Shown here: piece by piece, positions 15,269 through 22,924 of the stretch
Position numbering within the stretch: the first letter of the stretch is position 1
How the letters are laid out: every line of letters starts with the position of its first letter
The notes under the pieces: generated by a model
What the model was told of the DNA's origin: nothing
What the model saw: only the letters and a program-made list of their open reading frames with translations
The model's database searches: none
Position numbers and translations under genes: made by a program
Origin: Bacteroidales bacterium
Lineage (GTDB): Bacteria > Bacteroidota > Bacteroidia > Bacteroidales > UBA932
DNA length: 23,575 bases
Reading direction: 5' to 3'
Assembly (NCBI GenBank): GCA_016293535.1
Contig: JAEDEB010000033.1
Location: 1-23,575, forward strand

Positions 15269-16012
15269 TTACTGGTTGAGTTCCACATCACCGAGTTCGA
15301 CTGGCGTCAGATTACCATTGAAAGACACTGTCACAGTGTTGCCTCCTATATTGGACGCATCGAAGCTTATGGTATAGCAGGTCTTGGCCTCCAGAGTTCC
15401 CGTGTATTCCTTCGAGAATGAGGAACTCTGCCCTCCCTGGGAAACAAGTGTTCCGCTGATTGTAAAGCGGTATGCATCTATGAATGCTGCCCTGGTTTCG
15501 CCCTTAGGGAAAGCTATCTCTGTCCCGTTTCCTGTAGTAATCTTGAATTCATAAGAGCTGTAGTAGTTGGCAAAACTTTCACTGACAGCAACTTTTACCA
15601 GCATATTGCCCAAGGCCACCGGTATGGAAACCTGGGTGGTTTCTCCTCCGAGCACCGTAAAATCCGTGGAGCCGGTAAAGAAAGGCTTGTCAAAGCCCTC
15701 TGTACCCTCTGCACCGTAGGAAGCTGTGACTGAATAGCTTCCGGCCTGAAGGGCAGTGGATGCATCCCATCCTGAAATGAGACCGGAATAGACTTCCGTC
15801 TTGTCGGCATCCTTGACTACGATTGAAAAATCTGCGGCTGAAGGAAGGGAGGTGTAGTCCGAGACATTGCTCCTAGTCTTCTCCACCAGTGCGCCGTCAG
15901 TGTCAGCGACAGTGAAGCGGACGCTTCCCTCTCCTGCGTCCCCATGCTCCTTGGAGCAGGAAAGGCAGCATGCTGCAAGCACAGCGCACAACGCAATTCT
16001 TTTTGTCTTCAT
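15269..16012 (-). CDS. DUF4493 surface lipoprotein
   Basis: A 247-residue lipoprotein; MKTKRIALCAVLAACCLSC gives lipid Cys19. Nearly the whole mature protein is one DUF4493 domain: YTSLPSAADFSIVVKDAD, ALQAGSYSVTASYG, EGFDKPFFTGSTDFTVLGGE, ALGNMLVKVAVSESFANYY, ETRAAFIDAYRFTISGTL and a terminal VELGDVELNQ. It is the simplest member of the operon and a clean representative of the domain. A KTRSNV site places Arg47 28 residues after the lipid Cys. The 66-nt gap before it is the largest in the operon and has no promoter-like -7 box, so it is presumably co-transcribed with the fimbrillin-like gene upstream. Confidence 0.88.
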   Translation of the reverse strand: MKTKRIALCAVLAACCLSCSKEHGDAGEGSVRFTVADTDGALVEKTRSNVSDYTSLPSAADFSIVVKDADKTEVYSGLISGWDASTALQAGSYSVTASYGAEGTEGFDKPFFTGSTDFTVLGGETTQVSIPVALGNMLVKVAVSESFANYYSSYEFKITTGNGTEIAFPKGETRAAFIDAYRFTISGTLVSQGGQSSSFSKEYTGTLEAKTCYTISFDASNIGGNTVTVSFNGNLTPVELGDVELNQ

Positions 16013-16061
16013 GGTTTATGAATCTTATTGTTAGGTATTAGTTATTCATTGCTATCGCTTG

Positions 16062-16082
16062 GTAATCTGGTTTGAAGATTAC
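16062..16082 (-). other. Inverted repeat spanning the stop codon of the fimbrillin-like gene
   Basis: GTAATCT and AGATTAC (7-bp perfect arms, 7-nt loop) form a hairpin whose minus-strand arm contains the TAA stop codon at 16081-16079. No T-tract follows, so it is not a standard terminator. It could stabilise or process the mRNA and change the dosage of the first gene relative to the rest. It could also be chance. Confidence 0.35.
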
Positions 16083-17926
16083 TTAATATAGACTTTGACA
16101 TTGTCGAGATAGAGATAGTAGCAGGAGTTGGCCGCCACCACGCTGGTTGTTCTGCCTGTATCCGCGAAGAACACTATCCTTGTAGAAGGACCGGCCGAGC
16201 CTATCTCCTGGGTACAATGGTGCATCGACGTGACGTCCTCACTCGCAAACTTGGCGGAAGTGAAAACTATGCTGGCATTCGAAGCTATGTCGTCCGACTT
16301 GCAGCCGTTGAGGGTAGAGCTCGTGGAATTGGTATGGGTACCTATCCTGTAGCAAGCCATTGCAGTGGCCGAATCATCCCTGTTATATCCCGCAGGGACA
16401 TAGAAAGCCTCGTCATATTCCATCACGACAGTCACGGAAGCGCCAGGCTTGAGGTATGAGAGAGCCGGAGTGTCCAGACGTCCGCACCAGCGTTCAACGA
16501 CCCAGGCACCGGACTGGTAACGGCAGTTGATTCTTATGCAGTCGCCCTCAAAGAGTCCGAAGCGTGCTGCATTCCAGCCGCTGTCAGTTACATGTCCGTC
16601 AAGAAGATATCCCTGAACGTTCCTGTCGGAATTTGTAGAGGCCGTATAATCATCATCGTGCGCAAGCGCTGTCGAGGTAGAGAAATCCTCATATAAAAGG
16701 TAAGGCACGTCGCCAAGACTCACCTCCGCCCTGTTGTCATTGCGGGACATCGAGGCCGGCGAAATTGCTCTCGTCACAAGAGCATTGGCAGTCTCATACT
16801 CGAGAACTGCGGTACCTCCCTCAATGGCGGAGCAGATTGCGTTGTAAGCATTTCCTCCGTCGGTCCCGAGATATTCCTGAACTATGCATAAATCGTCATA
16901 CTGACCTGACTCGTTGGCATAAGTGAAAAGGACATTGTCCCCTTCCTTGATTCTGACATGGGTCAGAGCTTCGCCTATGTAGTCCTTTCCCGTACGAAGC
17001 ACAAGCCTGTAGAAAGGCTGAGGATTCTTCGGATACAGCCTGACAGGAGTGGAATGACCTGCCGCAAAGGACCGGCCGGCCAGAGAAATGGGATCTGCTT
17101 CGTAACGCTGTGTTGCAGAGTAGATAAGAAGCCTCAATGAGTCACCTTCGGAGTAGGCTTCGCTTGAAGGGCACATCGACACGCATGCATAATCTGTCGA
17201 CTCTGCCGAAACCGTAAGCGGCTGTTCAAGGTTGAGAGTTATTGAATTCGTCCCGGACAGGAGAGCAGGCTCGGCATCAGGATTGGTAAAATCCGTCGTT
17301 ATGGTGCCGGCCACAGGGCGGGGCATAGTCATCGTTATGTCAGATACCGTTCCACCAGTAAAACCGGCATCGGAAGGGATGAAGAAACGGAACTGGTGAA
17401 GTATATGCTTCATGTGCATCCTCAGCCCCGAATGGTCTTCCATCTCCGGCACTCCGGCCAAGGCCCCGTGTTCCTGAGGAACTCCGACAAGTATGTCGGC
17501 ACCGGATGAAACGCGTCCATCCTGTGTAGAAGGAATGGTAAAGCTGGCTGTCGTGCCGTTCACCGATTCCGGAACCGGATAGGTAAGGAAATAACTGTAT
17601 GTCGTTTCCTGCATCGGGGCATCCAGAGTTGTCGTGAACAGGGAAATGTCATCTCCGAGACCATAAAGGACGAACTCCTTTGCAGCAAGGGCGTAAGAAC
17701 CGGCAGGAGTGCGTGCCCAAAGAGCCAGCCTGTCTCCCTCCTCCCACGAGGCCGAGAGGCCATCGGGGCGCATCAGCGTACGCGTGGCACTGCCGCCGGC
17801 AAGGAAGCCGACGGTAATCTTTCCGTTCTTGTCTTCGGCGTTATCGGGAGCCAGTTCCTGACGGGAGCATGACAACACGAGCAGGAAAGGCAGGAGAAAA
17901 ACGGCCTTGAATTCTATTCGTCTCAC
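16079..17926 (-). CDS. Fimbrillin-like surface lipoprotein (first gene of surface operon)
   Basis: A 615-residue protein from a proposed GTG start at 17926 (VRRIEFKAVFLLPFLLVLSC; lipobox VLSC, Cys20). An in-frame ATG at 18010 lies upstream of the promoter and adds a non-signal N-terminus, so it is rejected. The N-terminal half is fimbrillin/Mfa-like: GSATRTLMRPDGLSASWEEGDRLALWA is split by T-R at Arg49, then SYFLTYPVP, HMKHILHQFRFFIP and a TITLNLEQPL-like strand region. The C-terminal half (about 430-615; LLYEDFSTST, GCKSDDIASN, CYYLYLDNVKVYIK) looks like a jelly-roll, carbohydrate-binding-like module. Type V pilins are lipoproteins cut after an Arg/Lys near residue 46-50 and then polymerised by strand exchange. 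Whether this one polymerises or caps cannot be told. It is led by a near-consensus promoter. Confidence 0.8.
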   Translation of the reverse strand: MRRIEFKAVFLLPFLLVLSCSRQELAPDNAEDKNGKITVGFLAGGSATRTLMRPDGLSASWEEGDRLALWARTPAGSYALAAKEFVLYGLGDDISLFTTTLDAPMQETTYSYFLTYPVPESVNGTTASFTIPSTQDGRVSSGADILVGVPQEHGALAGVPEMEDHSGLRMHMKHILHQFRFFIPSDAGFTGGTVSDITMTMPRPVAGTITTDFTNPDAEPALLSGTNSITLNLEQPLTVSAESTDYACVSMCPSSEAYSEGDSLRLLIYSATQRYEADPISLAGRSFAAGHSTPVRLYPKNPQPFYRLVLRTGKDYIGEALTHVRIKEGDNVLFTYANESGQYDDLCIVQEYLGTDGGNAYNAICSAIEGGTAVLEYETANALVTRAISPASMSRNDNRAEVSLGDVPYLLYEDFSTSTALAHDDDYTASTNSDRNVQGYLLDGHVTDSGWNAARFGLFEGDCIRINCRYQSGAWVVERWCGRLDTPALSYLKPGASVTVVMEYDEAFYVPAGYNRDDSATAMACYRIGTHTNSTSSTLNGCKSDDIASNASIVFTSAKFASEDVTSMHHCTQEIGSAGPSTRIVFFADTGRTTSVVAANSCYYLYLDNVKVYIK

Positions 17927-17960
17927 TTTCTGGTCAAGTATCCATAAAGGAAATACCGGG

Positions 17961-17992
17961 CAAAGGTACAGAGAAAAATCCAAATTACCAAA
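17961..17992 (-). promoter_or_regulatory. Consensus Bacteroidota promoter of the seven-gene surface operon
   Basis: The minus strand carries TTTG (17992-17989), a 20-nt spacer and TACCTTTG (17968-17961), a full match to the Bacteroidota -33/-7 promoter (TTTG-N19-21-TAnnTTTG). The expected start point is about 30 nt upstream of the proposed GTG start of the fimbrillin-like gene. Confidence 0.8.
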
Positions 17993-18005
17993 TACGCGGA
18001 TTACC

Positions 18006-18027
18006 CGCAAAATTGAGTATATTTGCG
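18006..18027 (+). promoter_or_regulatory. parE -7 box with overlapping inverted repeat
   Basis: TATATTTG at 18018-18025 is a perfect TAnnTTTG, 60 nt before the parE ATG. No clear -33 TTTG is seen. It overlaps one arm of a short inverted repeat, CGCAAA (18006-18011) and TTTGCG (18022-18027), with a 10-nt spacer. That could be an operator, since it sits between this promoter and the divergent surface-operon promoter. Further downstream ACCTA occurs twice (18033 and 18045) in a 12-nt direct repeat within the leader. Confidence 0.55.
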
Positions 18028-18085
18028 CGTTTACCTAGTAATATACCTAATATGATATAGCAGTTCGCTGAATCGAACGGAAGCA

Positions 18086-20011
18086 ATGGCAACAGAAAAG
18101 ACACAGACGCAGAATTACGGTGACGACAAGATCATCACCCTTGAAGGAGTGGAGCATATCAGGCGCAGGCCGGGTATGTACATAGGAAGACTGGGGAACG
18201 GCGACAAGTCCGACGACGGGATATATGTGCTCCTCAAGGAAATCATAGACAACTCGATAGACGAGTACACCATGGGATTCGGCAAGACCATACAGATTAC
18301 CGTGGACGAGAAATCCGTCTCTGTAAGGGACAATGGCCGGGGAATCCCTCTGGATTCGGTGGTCAGGGTGGTCAGCGTCCTCAATACGGGCGCAAAGTAT
18401 GACGATGCCGTATTCAAGAAGGCTGTCGGTCTCAACGGAGTGGGTTCCAAGGCAGTCAACGCGCTGTCCGAAACCTTCTATGTCGAATCTTTCCGCGACG
18501 GAATGAGTTCCTATGCCGAATTCAGACGCGGACGCCTCGTGGACTCGGGAAAAAGGGAAAGCAAGGAGAAGAACGGCACTCTCGTGCGATTCACCCCGGA
18601 TCCTAACCTTTTCATAGACTACAGTTACAGGATGGAGCATGTCGAGACCATGGTCAAGAACTACTCCTACCTCAAGAAAGGGCTCGCCCTCAACCTCAAC
18701 GGCACCGTGTACAAGTCCGAGAACGGACTTCTCGATCTAGTCAACGACTCGCTCGGCGAAACGCCGCTGTATGAACCCATACACCTTATCGGCGAGGACA
18801 TAGAAATAGTGATGACACACGGGAACAGCTACGGAGAGAACATCGTTTCCTTCGTAAACGGCCAGAACACCCGCGACGGAGGCACTCATCTGGCTGCATT
18901 CCGCGAAGCCGTATCCAAGACCCTCAAGGAGTTCTACAAGACCGCATCAAAGAAGGACTTCGCTCCCGAGGACATTCGCCAGGGCATTATCGGCGCCGTG
19001 AGCATACAGATTCAGGAACCGACTTTCGAAGCCCAGACCAAGACCAAGCTCGGGTCCACCTATATGTGGGAAAAGGAAATTGAACACCCGGACGGAACCA
19101 GAAGCTACGACAAGGGCCCGACAATCAGGAGCTTCGTAAACGAGTTCATATCCAGGAACCTCGACAACTACCTCCATATGCACAAGGAGATCATCCCTGT
19201 GCTCCAGGAGAAGATTCAGTCCTCTGAAAGCGAGCGCAAGGACATCGCCGTCATCCAGAAGAAGACCAGGGAGAGGAACAAAAGAGCCAATGTTTACAAC
19301 AAGAAACTCAAGGACTGCCGCTACCACTTCAACGAGAAGATGCCAAAGGGCAAGGAGGAGGAAGCTGCAAGGACAAGCATCTTCATCACGGAGGGCGACT
19401 CCGCAAGCGGCACCATAACTATGGCGCGCAACGCTGACGTACAGGCAGTGTTCAGTCTCAGGGGAAAACCTATAAACTGCTTCAAGGAAAGCAGGAAGAA
19501 GGTCGCCGAGAACGAGGAACTGAACCTGCTCATCTCCGCACTCGGAGTGGAAGACGACCTCGAGAATCTCAGATACAACAATATCGTGATAGCGACCGAT
19601 GCCGATGACGACGGGATGCACATACGTATGCTCGTGGTCACCTTCTTCCTCAAATACTATCCGGACCTTGTCAGGAGGGGGCATGTACACATACTCCAGA
19701 CTCCACTTTTCCGCGTCAAGAACAGGAAGACAATGAAGTACTGCTACAGCGTGGAAGAGAAGGAAAGGGCCTTGAAGGAACTCAAGACCGGAGTTGAAAT
19801 CACAAGGTTCAAGGGTCTCGGAGAGATTTCTCACGAGGAGTTCTCAGACTTTATCGGAGAAGATATCAGGCTGGACGAAGTTAAGCTCAGCGACGAGGAG
19901 TCCATCATAGACCTTATGGAGTTCTATATGGGAGACAATACCATCGACCGCCAGAAATTCATACAGGCCAACCTCAAGACTGAAGAGGAGCTGGACGGAG
20001 TTGATTTCTGA
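18086..20011 (+). CDS. parE: DNA topoisomerase IV subunit B (ParE type, GyrB/ParE family)
   Basis: The 641-residue ATPase subunit of a type IIA topoisomerase; with ParC it decatenates chromosomes. The GHKL ATPase domain shows EIIDNSIDE (Glu52, Asn56), DNGRGIP (82-88) and the ATP lid GLNGVGSKAVNALS (115-128). The transducer has QTKTKLGS. The TOPRIM domain has EGDSASG (Glu436) and DADDDG (505-510), followed by FKGLGEIS near the C-terminus. The length and the lack of a GyrB-type insertion favour ParE over GyrB. The usual DADVDG metal motif has Asp in place of Val508, while all three acidic ligands are kept. Adjacent parC, common in Bacteroidota, is absent here: the next genes are unrelated. Calling it ParE is thus likely but not proven. 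Confidence 0.9.
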   Translation: MATEKTQTQNYGDDKIITLEGVEHIRRRPGMYIGRLGNGDKSDDGIYVLLKEIIDNSIDEYTMGFGKTIQITVDEKSVSVRDNGRGIPLDSVVRVVSVLNTGAKYDDAVFKKAVGLNGVGSKAVNALSETFYVESFRDGMSSYAEFRRGRLVDSGKRESKEKNGTLVRFTPDPNLFIDYSYRMEHVETMVKNYSYLKKGLALNLNGTVYKSENGLLDLVNDSLGETPLYEPIHLIGEDIEIVMTHGNSYGENIVSFVNGQNTRDGGTHLAAFREAVSKTLKEFYKTASKKDFAPEDIRQGIIGAVSIQIQEPTFEAQTKTKLGSTYMWEKEIEHPDGTRSYDKGPTIRSFVNEFISRNLDNYLHMHKEIIPVLQEKIQSSESERKDIAVIQKKTRERNKRANVYNKKLKDCRYHFNEKMPKGKEEEAARTSIFITEGDSASGTITMARNADVQAVFSLRGKPINCFKESRKKVAENEELNLLISALGVEDDLENLRYNNIVIATDADDDGMHIRMLVVTFFLKYYPDLVRRGHVHILQTPLFRVKNRKTMKYCYSVEEKERALKELKTGVEITRFKGLGEISHEEFSDFIGEDIRLDEVKLSDEESIIDLMEFYMGDNTIDRQKFIQANLKTEEELDGVDF

Positions 20012-20012
20012 G

Positions 20013-20070
20013 GCGCCCGGCAGATGAGCTTCCCAAAATCCCGGCCTTCGGTATCTGCGGCATTCGTTTT
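20013..20070 (+). terminator. Possible terminator after parE
   Basis: GCAGAT (20019-20024) pairs with ATCTGC (20053-20058), extended by bulged GC pairs at the base, and is followed within a few bases by CGTTTTTATC (20065-20074). The loop is large, with an inner GC-rich hairpin around CCGGCCTTCGG. The geometry is imperfect but the position directly after the parE stop is right. Confidence 0.35.
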
Positions 20071-20108
20071 TATCTATCGCCACTATAGGAACAAAGATAT
20101 GCCGCCAC

Positions 20109-20139
20109 TTTTCACAGGCAGATGAATGCTCTACCTTTG
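20109..20139 (+). promoter_or_regulatory. Promoter of the small membrane protein-LysR-AspT unit
   Basis: TTTT (20109-20112), a 19-nt spacer, then TACCTTTG (20132-20139), a perfect TAnnTTTG with a near-consensus -33 box. Transcription would start near 20145. That excludes the ATG at 20122 and supports the ATG at 20164 for the first gene. Confidence 0.65.
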
Positions 20140-20163
20140 CCGAGGATAAAGGAAGAATTCAAA

Positions 20164-20364
20164 ATGAAAATCATCGTGATCATAAGTTCAGTACTGGTAC
20201 TCGCAATTGCGCTCAGGATGCTGGACGTATACACAAATAAAAGCAAACTCAAGAGCATTGGAGCAAGTTCCAACAAGGCATCCCGGAACATTCCGAAAGT
20301 CGATGTCACTGACCCTGAAGATCTGAAGAGGGCTTTGGATTACTACAGGGACATGACCGACTGA
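20164..20364 (+). CDS. Small single-pass membrane protein, unrecognised
   Basis: A 66-residue protein: an N-terminal hydrophobic helix (MKIIVIISSVLVLAIALRML), then a short basic segment (TNKSKLKS) and a polar tail ending in VDVTDPEDLKRALDYYRDMTD. It is probably anchored in the inner membrane with the tail on one face. The start at 20164 has an AAGGAAG ribosome site and lies downstream of the -7 box, whereas ATG 20122 lies upstream of it. It ends 11 nt before the LysR gene and is likely co-transcribed. I do not recognise a family. Coding status rests on the ribosome site, the promoter position and the sensible helix-plus-tail architecture. Confidence 0.65.
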   Translation: MKIIVIISSVLVLAIALRMLDVYTNKSKLKSIGASSNKASRNIPKVDVTDPEDLKRALDYYRDMTD

Positions 20365-20375
20365 GAACGCTGGAT

Positions 20376-21278
20376 ATGGAGATCAGGCAACTTAAATACT
20401 TCATCAAAACTGCGGAGACACTGAACTTCTCCGAAACAGCAAGGAGTCTGTACATTACCCAAAGCACCCTGTCCCAGCAGATCAAGCATCTGGAGGAGGA
20501 ACTCGGGTGCCAGTTGTTCATACGCGACTCACACTCGGTCACTCTTACCGAATATGGGGAAAGGATGCTTCCTCTGGCAAAGCAGACCCTGCTCGATGCT
20601 GAAAGTTGCAAGACTCAGATAAGGGATCTGAACAACATGGCCACAGGTACTCTCGAGATAGGGGCAACCTTCTCATTCAGTCCTGTGCTCAGGGAAACGG
20701 TAAAGAACTTCATCGCCGAGTACCCGGGAATCAGGCTCAACATCACCAACAGATCCATGGAAGAGCTGATGGAGATGCTGCGCCGCAGGGAGGTGGACTT
20801 CGTCCTTGCATTCAAGCCCAATGTTCCATACGAGGACATTGACTCCGAGATACTTTTCGAAGATCGTCTTTCCGTCATTATGAGGAAAGACCATCCCCTC
20901 GCCCAGAGCAACACCCTGGGCATGGAGGAGATAAGGAGGCACAGACTAGCCATCCCGGCAAAAGGGCTGCAGGCCAGAAACATGATAGACAAGTACTTCG
21001 ATTTCATGAACAGTTCGTTCATGGTATCACTTGAAGTCAACAGTGTTTACAACCTGCTTGAGGTGGTCGAAAGCAGCAGTCTGATAACCATTCTTTCCGA
21101 CGCGACCATCAAGGACAGACAAAAGCTGACAGCAATACCTCTGGCTGTGCCCGACAACCAGATGCAGGGCTGCGTTCACACTTTGAAGAAACAGTATCGC
21201 AAGCGCAGCGCCGAAGCATTCATAAGAATGCTCAAGGAATCCCTGGCTCTGATCGAACTGTCAGGCAAATGGGCATAA
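20376..21278 (+). CDS. LysR-type transcriptional regulator
   Basis: A 300-residue LTTR of standard length. The winged HTH occupies residues 1-60 (LNFSETARSLYITQSTLSQQIKHLEEELGCQLF), then a linker helix and a co-inducer-binding domain of two Rossmann-like lobes starting at about residue 92 (GTLEIGATFSFSPVLRETV; DFVLAFKPNVPYEDIDSE; SSLITILSD). Unlike the classic arrangement, it is not divergent from its likely target but lies in the same direction, 12 nt upstream of the transporter gene. That suggests co-expression and possibly control of their common promoter at 20109-20139. The ligand cannot be deduced. Confidence 0.93.
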   Translation: MEIRQLKYFIKTAETLNFSETARSLYITQSTLSQQIKHLEEELGCQLFIRDSHSVTLTEYGERMLPLAKQTLLDAESCKTQIRDLNNMATGTLEIGATFSFSPVLRETVKNFIAEYPGIRLNITNRSMEELMEMLRRREVDFVLAFKPNVPYEDIDSEILFEDRLSVIMRKDHPLAQSNTLGMEEIRRHRLAIPAKGLQARNMIDKYFDFMNSSFMVSLEVNSVYNLLEVVESSSLITILSDATIKDRQKLTAIPLAVPDNQMQGCVHTLKKQYRKRSAEAFIRMLKESLALIELSGKWA

Positions 21279-21290
21279 CAAATCTGAATT

Positions 21291-22769
21291 ATGTATTTTT
21301 GGAATTCTCTTTTTGACGGCACAAACGCCTGGAGCGGGGGTGTCGCCCACTCAATGCTGATATTGGCGCTGGTAATAGCGCTGGGCAAACTGCTCGGAAA
21401 ATACAAGATAAAGGGCATCTCGCTCGGAGTCACCTGGGTACTCTTCACGGGAATACTCTTCAGCCATTTCAAGATGACCCTCGACTCCAACCTTCTTCAC
21501 TTCCTCAAGGAGTTCGGGCTGATACTCTTCGTATACAGCATAGGACTTCAGGTCGGCCCGGGATTCTTCTCCAGTTTCAAGGCCGGGGGCGTAAAACTCA
21601 ACCTTCTGGCAGTGCTGGTCTGCATACTCGGCGCAGGGACTGCAATAGGAATCCACTTCATAACCGGGACAGAGATGACCACGATGACAGGCATAATGTC
21701 TGGAGCCGTCACCAACACCCCGGGGCTGGGAGCCGCACAGACCGCATACTCCGACATGCACGGCGGCAATTCTCCGGACATAGCCCTCGGATATGCAGTT
21801 GCATATCCTCTCGGAGTGGTAGGTGCAATCCTGTCCTTTATTATTATCAGAAAACTCTTCTACCGCAAGGGAACTCTGAGCGCGACTGCCATAAGGGAAG
21901 TAGGGACTGACATATCTGAAGAAAAGAAGGAGGCCGAGACTTCTATCATCAGCAAACATTCCGAAGCCGCCAAGACGAGTTTCATTTCGAGGAAGATACT
22001 CATCAGCAAGAGAAGTCTGAACGGGAAAAGACTTGACGAACTGAAGTTCGAGGAAATACTTGGTGCATCAATAATACGCATACGAAGGGCGGGGCTTGAC
22101 CTGCGCGCCACCCCGGGATTCAGGCTCCAGTATGGAGACCTCGTCACCGTGGTAGGCAGCAGCGAGTCGGTTGCATCTGTCGAGAAAGTCCTGGGGAACT
22201 CTCTCAAGCGTCTGGATGAACCGAATCTGATTCCTATCTTTCTCGGGATTGCGCTGGGAGTGATATTCGGCAGTCTCCCCATCAGTTTTCCTGGAATGCC
22301 TCAGGCTGTCAAGCTCGGCCTTGCCGGAGGTCCGCTTATCATAAGCATACTGCTCTCCAGCTTCGGCCCTAGACTTAAAGTCATAACATACACCACCACA
22401 AGCGCGAACCTTATGATAAGGGAAATCGGGATATGCATCTTCCTCGCCTGCGTGGGACTTGAAGCCGGAAGCGGATTCGTTGATACCATAGTCAACAAGG
22501 GAGGGTATATATGGATAGCCTACGGGGCCCTCATCACCCTGATTCCTCTCCTTGTATGCGGGCTCATCGGACGCTACTGTATGAAATTGAACTATCTGAC
22601 CCTTATCGGCGTGCTCTCTGGAGCCTCGACCAACCCTCCCGCACTCGCATATTCCAACGAAGTGGACAGGAACAGCGACGAGGCTGCCGTGGGATATGCC
22701 ACCGTATATCCACTGACCATGTTCCTGCGCGTCCTGATCGCCCAGATGATGATTCTGTTCCTCTGCTAG
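21291..22769 (+). CDS. AspT/YidE-family (AAE) membrane transporter
   Basis: A 492-residue inner-membrane protein of the aspartate:alanine exchanger family, built from two homologous membrane halves (about 1-190 and 310-492) around a cytosolic insert. The internal duplication is visible as SGAVTNTPGLGAAQ (137-150) followed by GYAVAYPLGVVG, and SGASTNPPALAYS (443-455) followed by GYATVYPLTMFLR. The insert (about 233-305) holds a single RCK_C/TrkA-C-like domain (GASIIRIRRAGLDL, YGDLVTVVGS); many family members of about 540-560 residues have two. The family moves carboxylates or amino acids; the substrate here is unknown. It is translated from the LysR message after a 12-nt gap. Confidence 0.9.
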   Translation: MYFWNSLFDGTNAWSGGVAHSMLILALVIALGKLLGKYKIKGISLGVTWVLFTGILFSHFKMTLDSNLLHFLKEFGLILFVYSIGLQVGPGFFSSFKAGGVKLNLLAVLVCILGAGTAIGIHFITGTEMTTMTGIMSGAVTNTPGLGAAQTAYSDMHGGNSPDIALGYAVAYPLGVVGAILSFIIIRKLFYRKGTLSATAIREVGTDISEEKKEAETSIISKHSEAAKTSFISRKILISKRSLNGKRLDELKFEEILGASIIRIRRAGLDLRATPGFRLQYGDLVTVVGSSESVASVEKVLGNSLKRLDEPNLIPIFLGIALGVIFGSLPISFPGMPQAVKLGLAGGPLIISILLSSFGPRLKVITYTTTSANLMIREIGICIFLACVGLEAGSGFVDTIVNKGGYIWIAYGALITLIPLLVCGLIGRYCMKLNYLTLIGVLSGASTNPPALAYSNEVDRNSDEAAVGYATVYPLTMFLRVLIAQMMILFLC

Positions 22770-22863
22770 CAGCGGCGTCCCGGAGGCGGTATTTCCTTGA
22801 TTACGCAGGCAGCAGGCGCGCGGTGATTTGGTTGAGAGGAGTGCTCTCAGAGGCAAGCTGCTG

Positions 22864-22900
22864 CAAAAAAGAAGAGGCCGACCCTTTATAGTCGACCTCT
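22864..22900 (-). terminator. Intrinsic terminator of the rpsR-rplI operon
   Basis: On the minus strand AGAGGTCGAC (22900-22891) and GTCGGCCTCT (22882-22873) form a 10-bp stem with one G.U pair and an 8-nt loop, followed by TCTTTTTTG (22872-22864). It begins 24 nt after the rplI stop codon. On the plus strand the stem has a C-A mismatch and a poorer T-run, so it would end the transporter transcript only weakly. Confidence 0.88.
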
Positions 22901-22924
22901 CCTGTATTTATTGTCAGAACTTGC

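Noticed and set aside
17927..18010. ATG at 18010 as the start of the fimbrillin-like protein
   Set aside because: It lies upstream of the -33/-7 promoter, so it would not be on the transcript. The GTG at 17926 gives a proper lipoprotein signal.
20092..20099. TATCTTTG on the minus strand, matching TAnnTTTG
   Set aside because: No minus-strand gene follows (parE is on the other strand) and no -33 element is present. Such 8-mers occur by chance several times in a window of this size.
22834..22851. TGAGAG-GAGTG-CTCTCA hairpin after the transporter gene
   Set aside because: The stem is only 6 bp and no T-tract follows, so it is not supported as a terminator.
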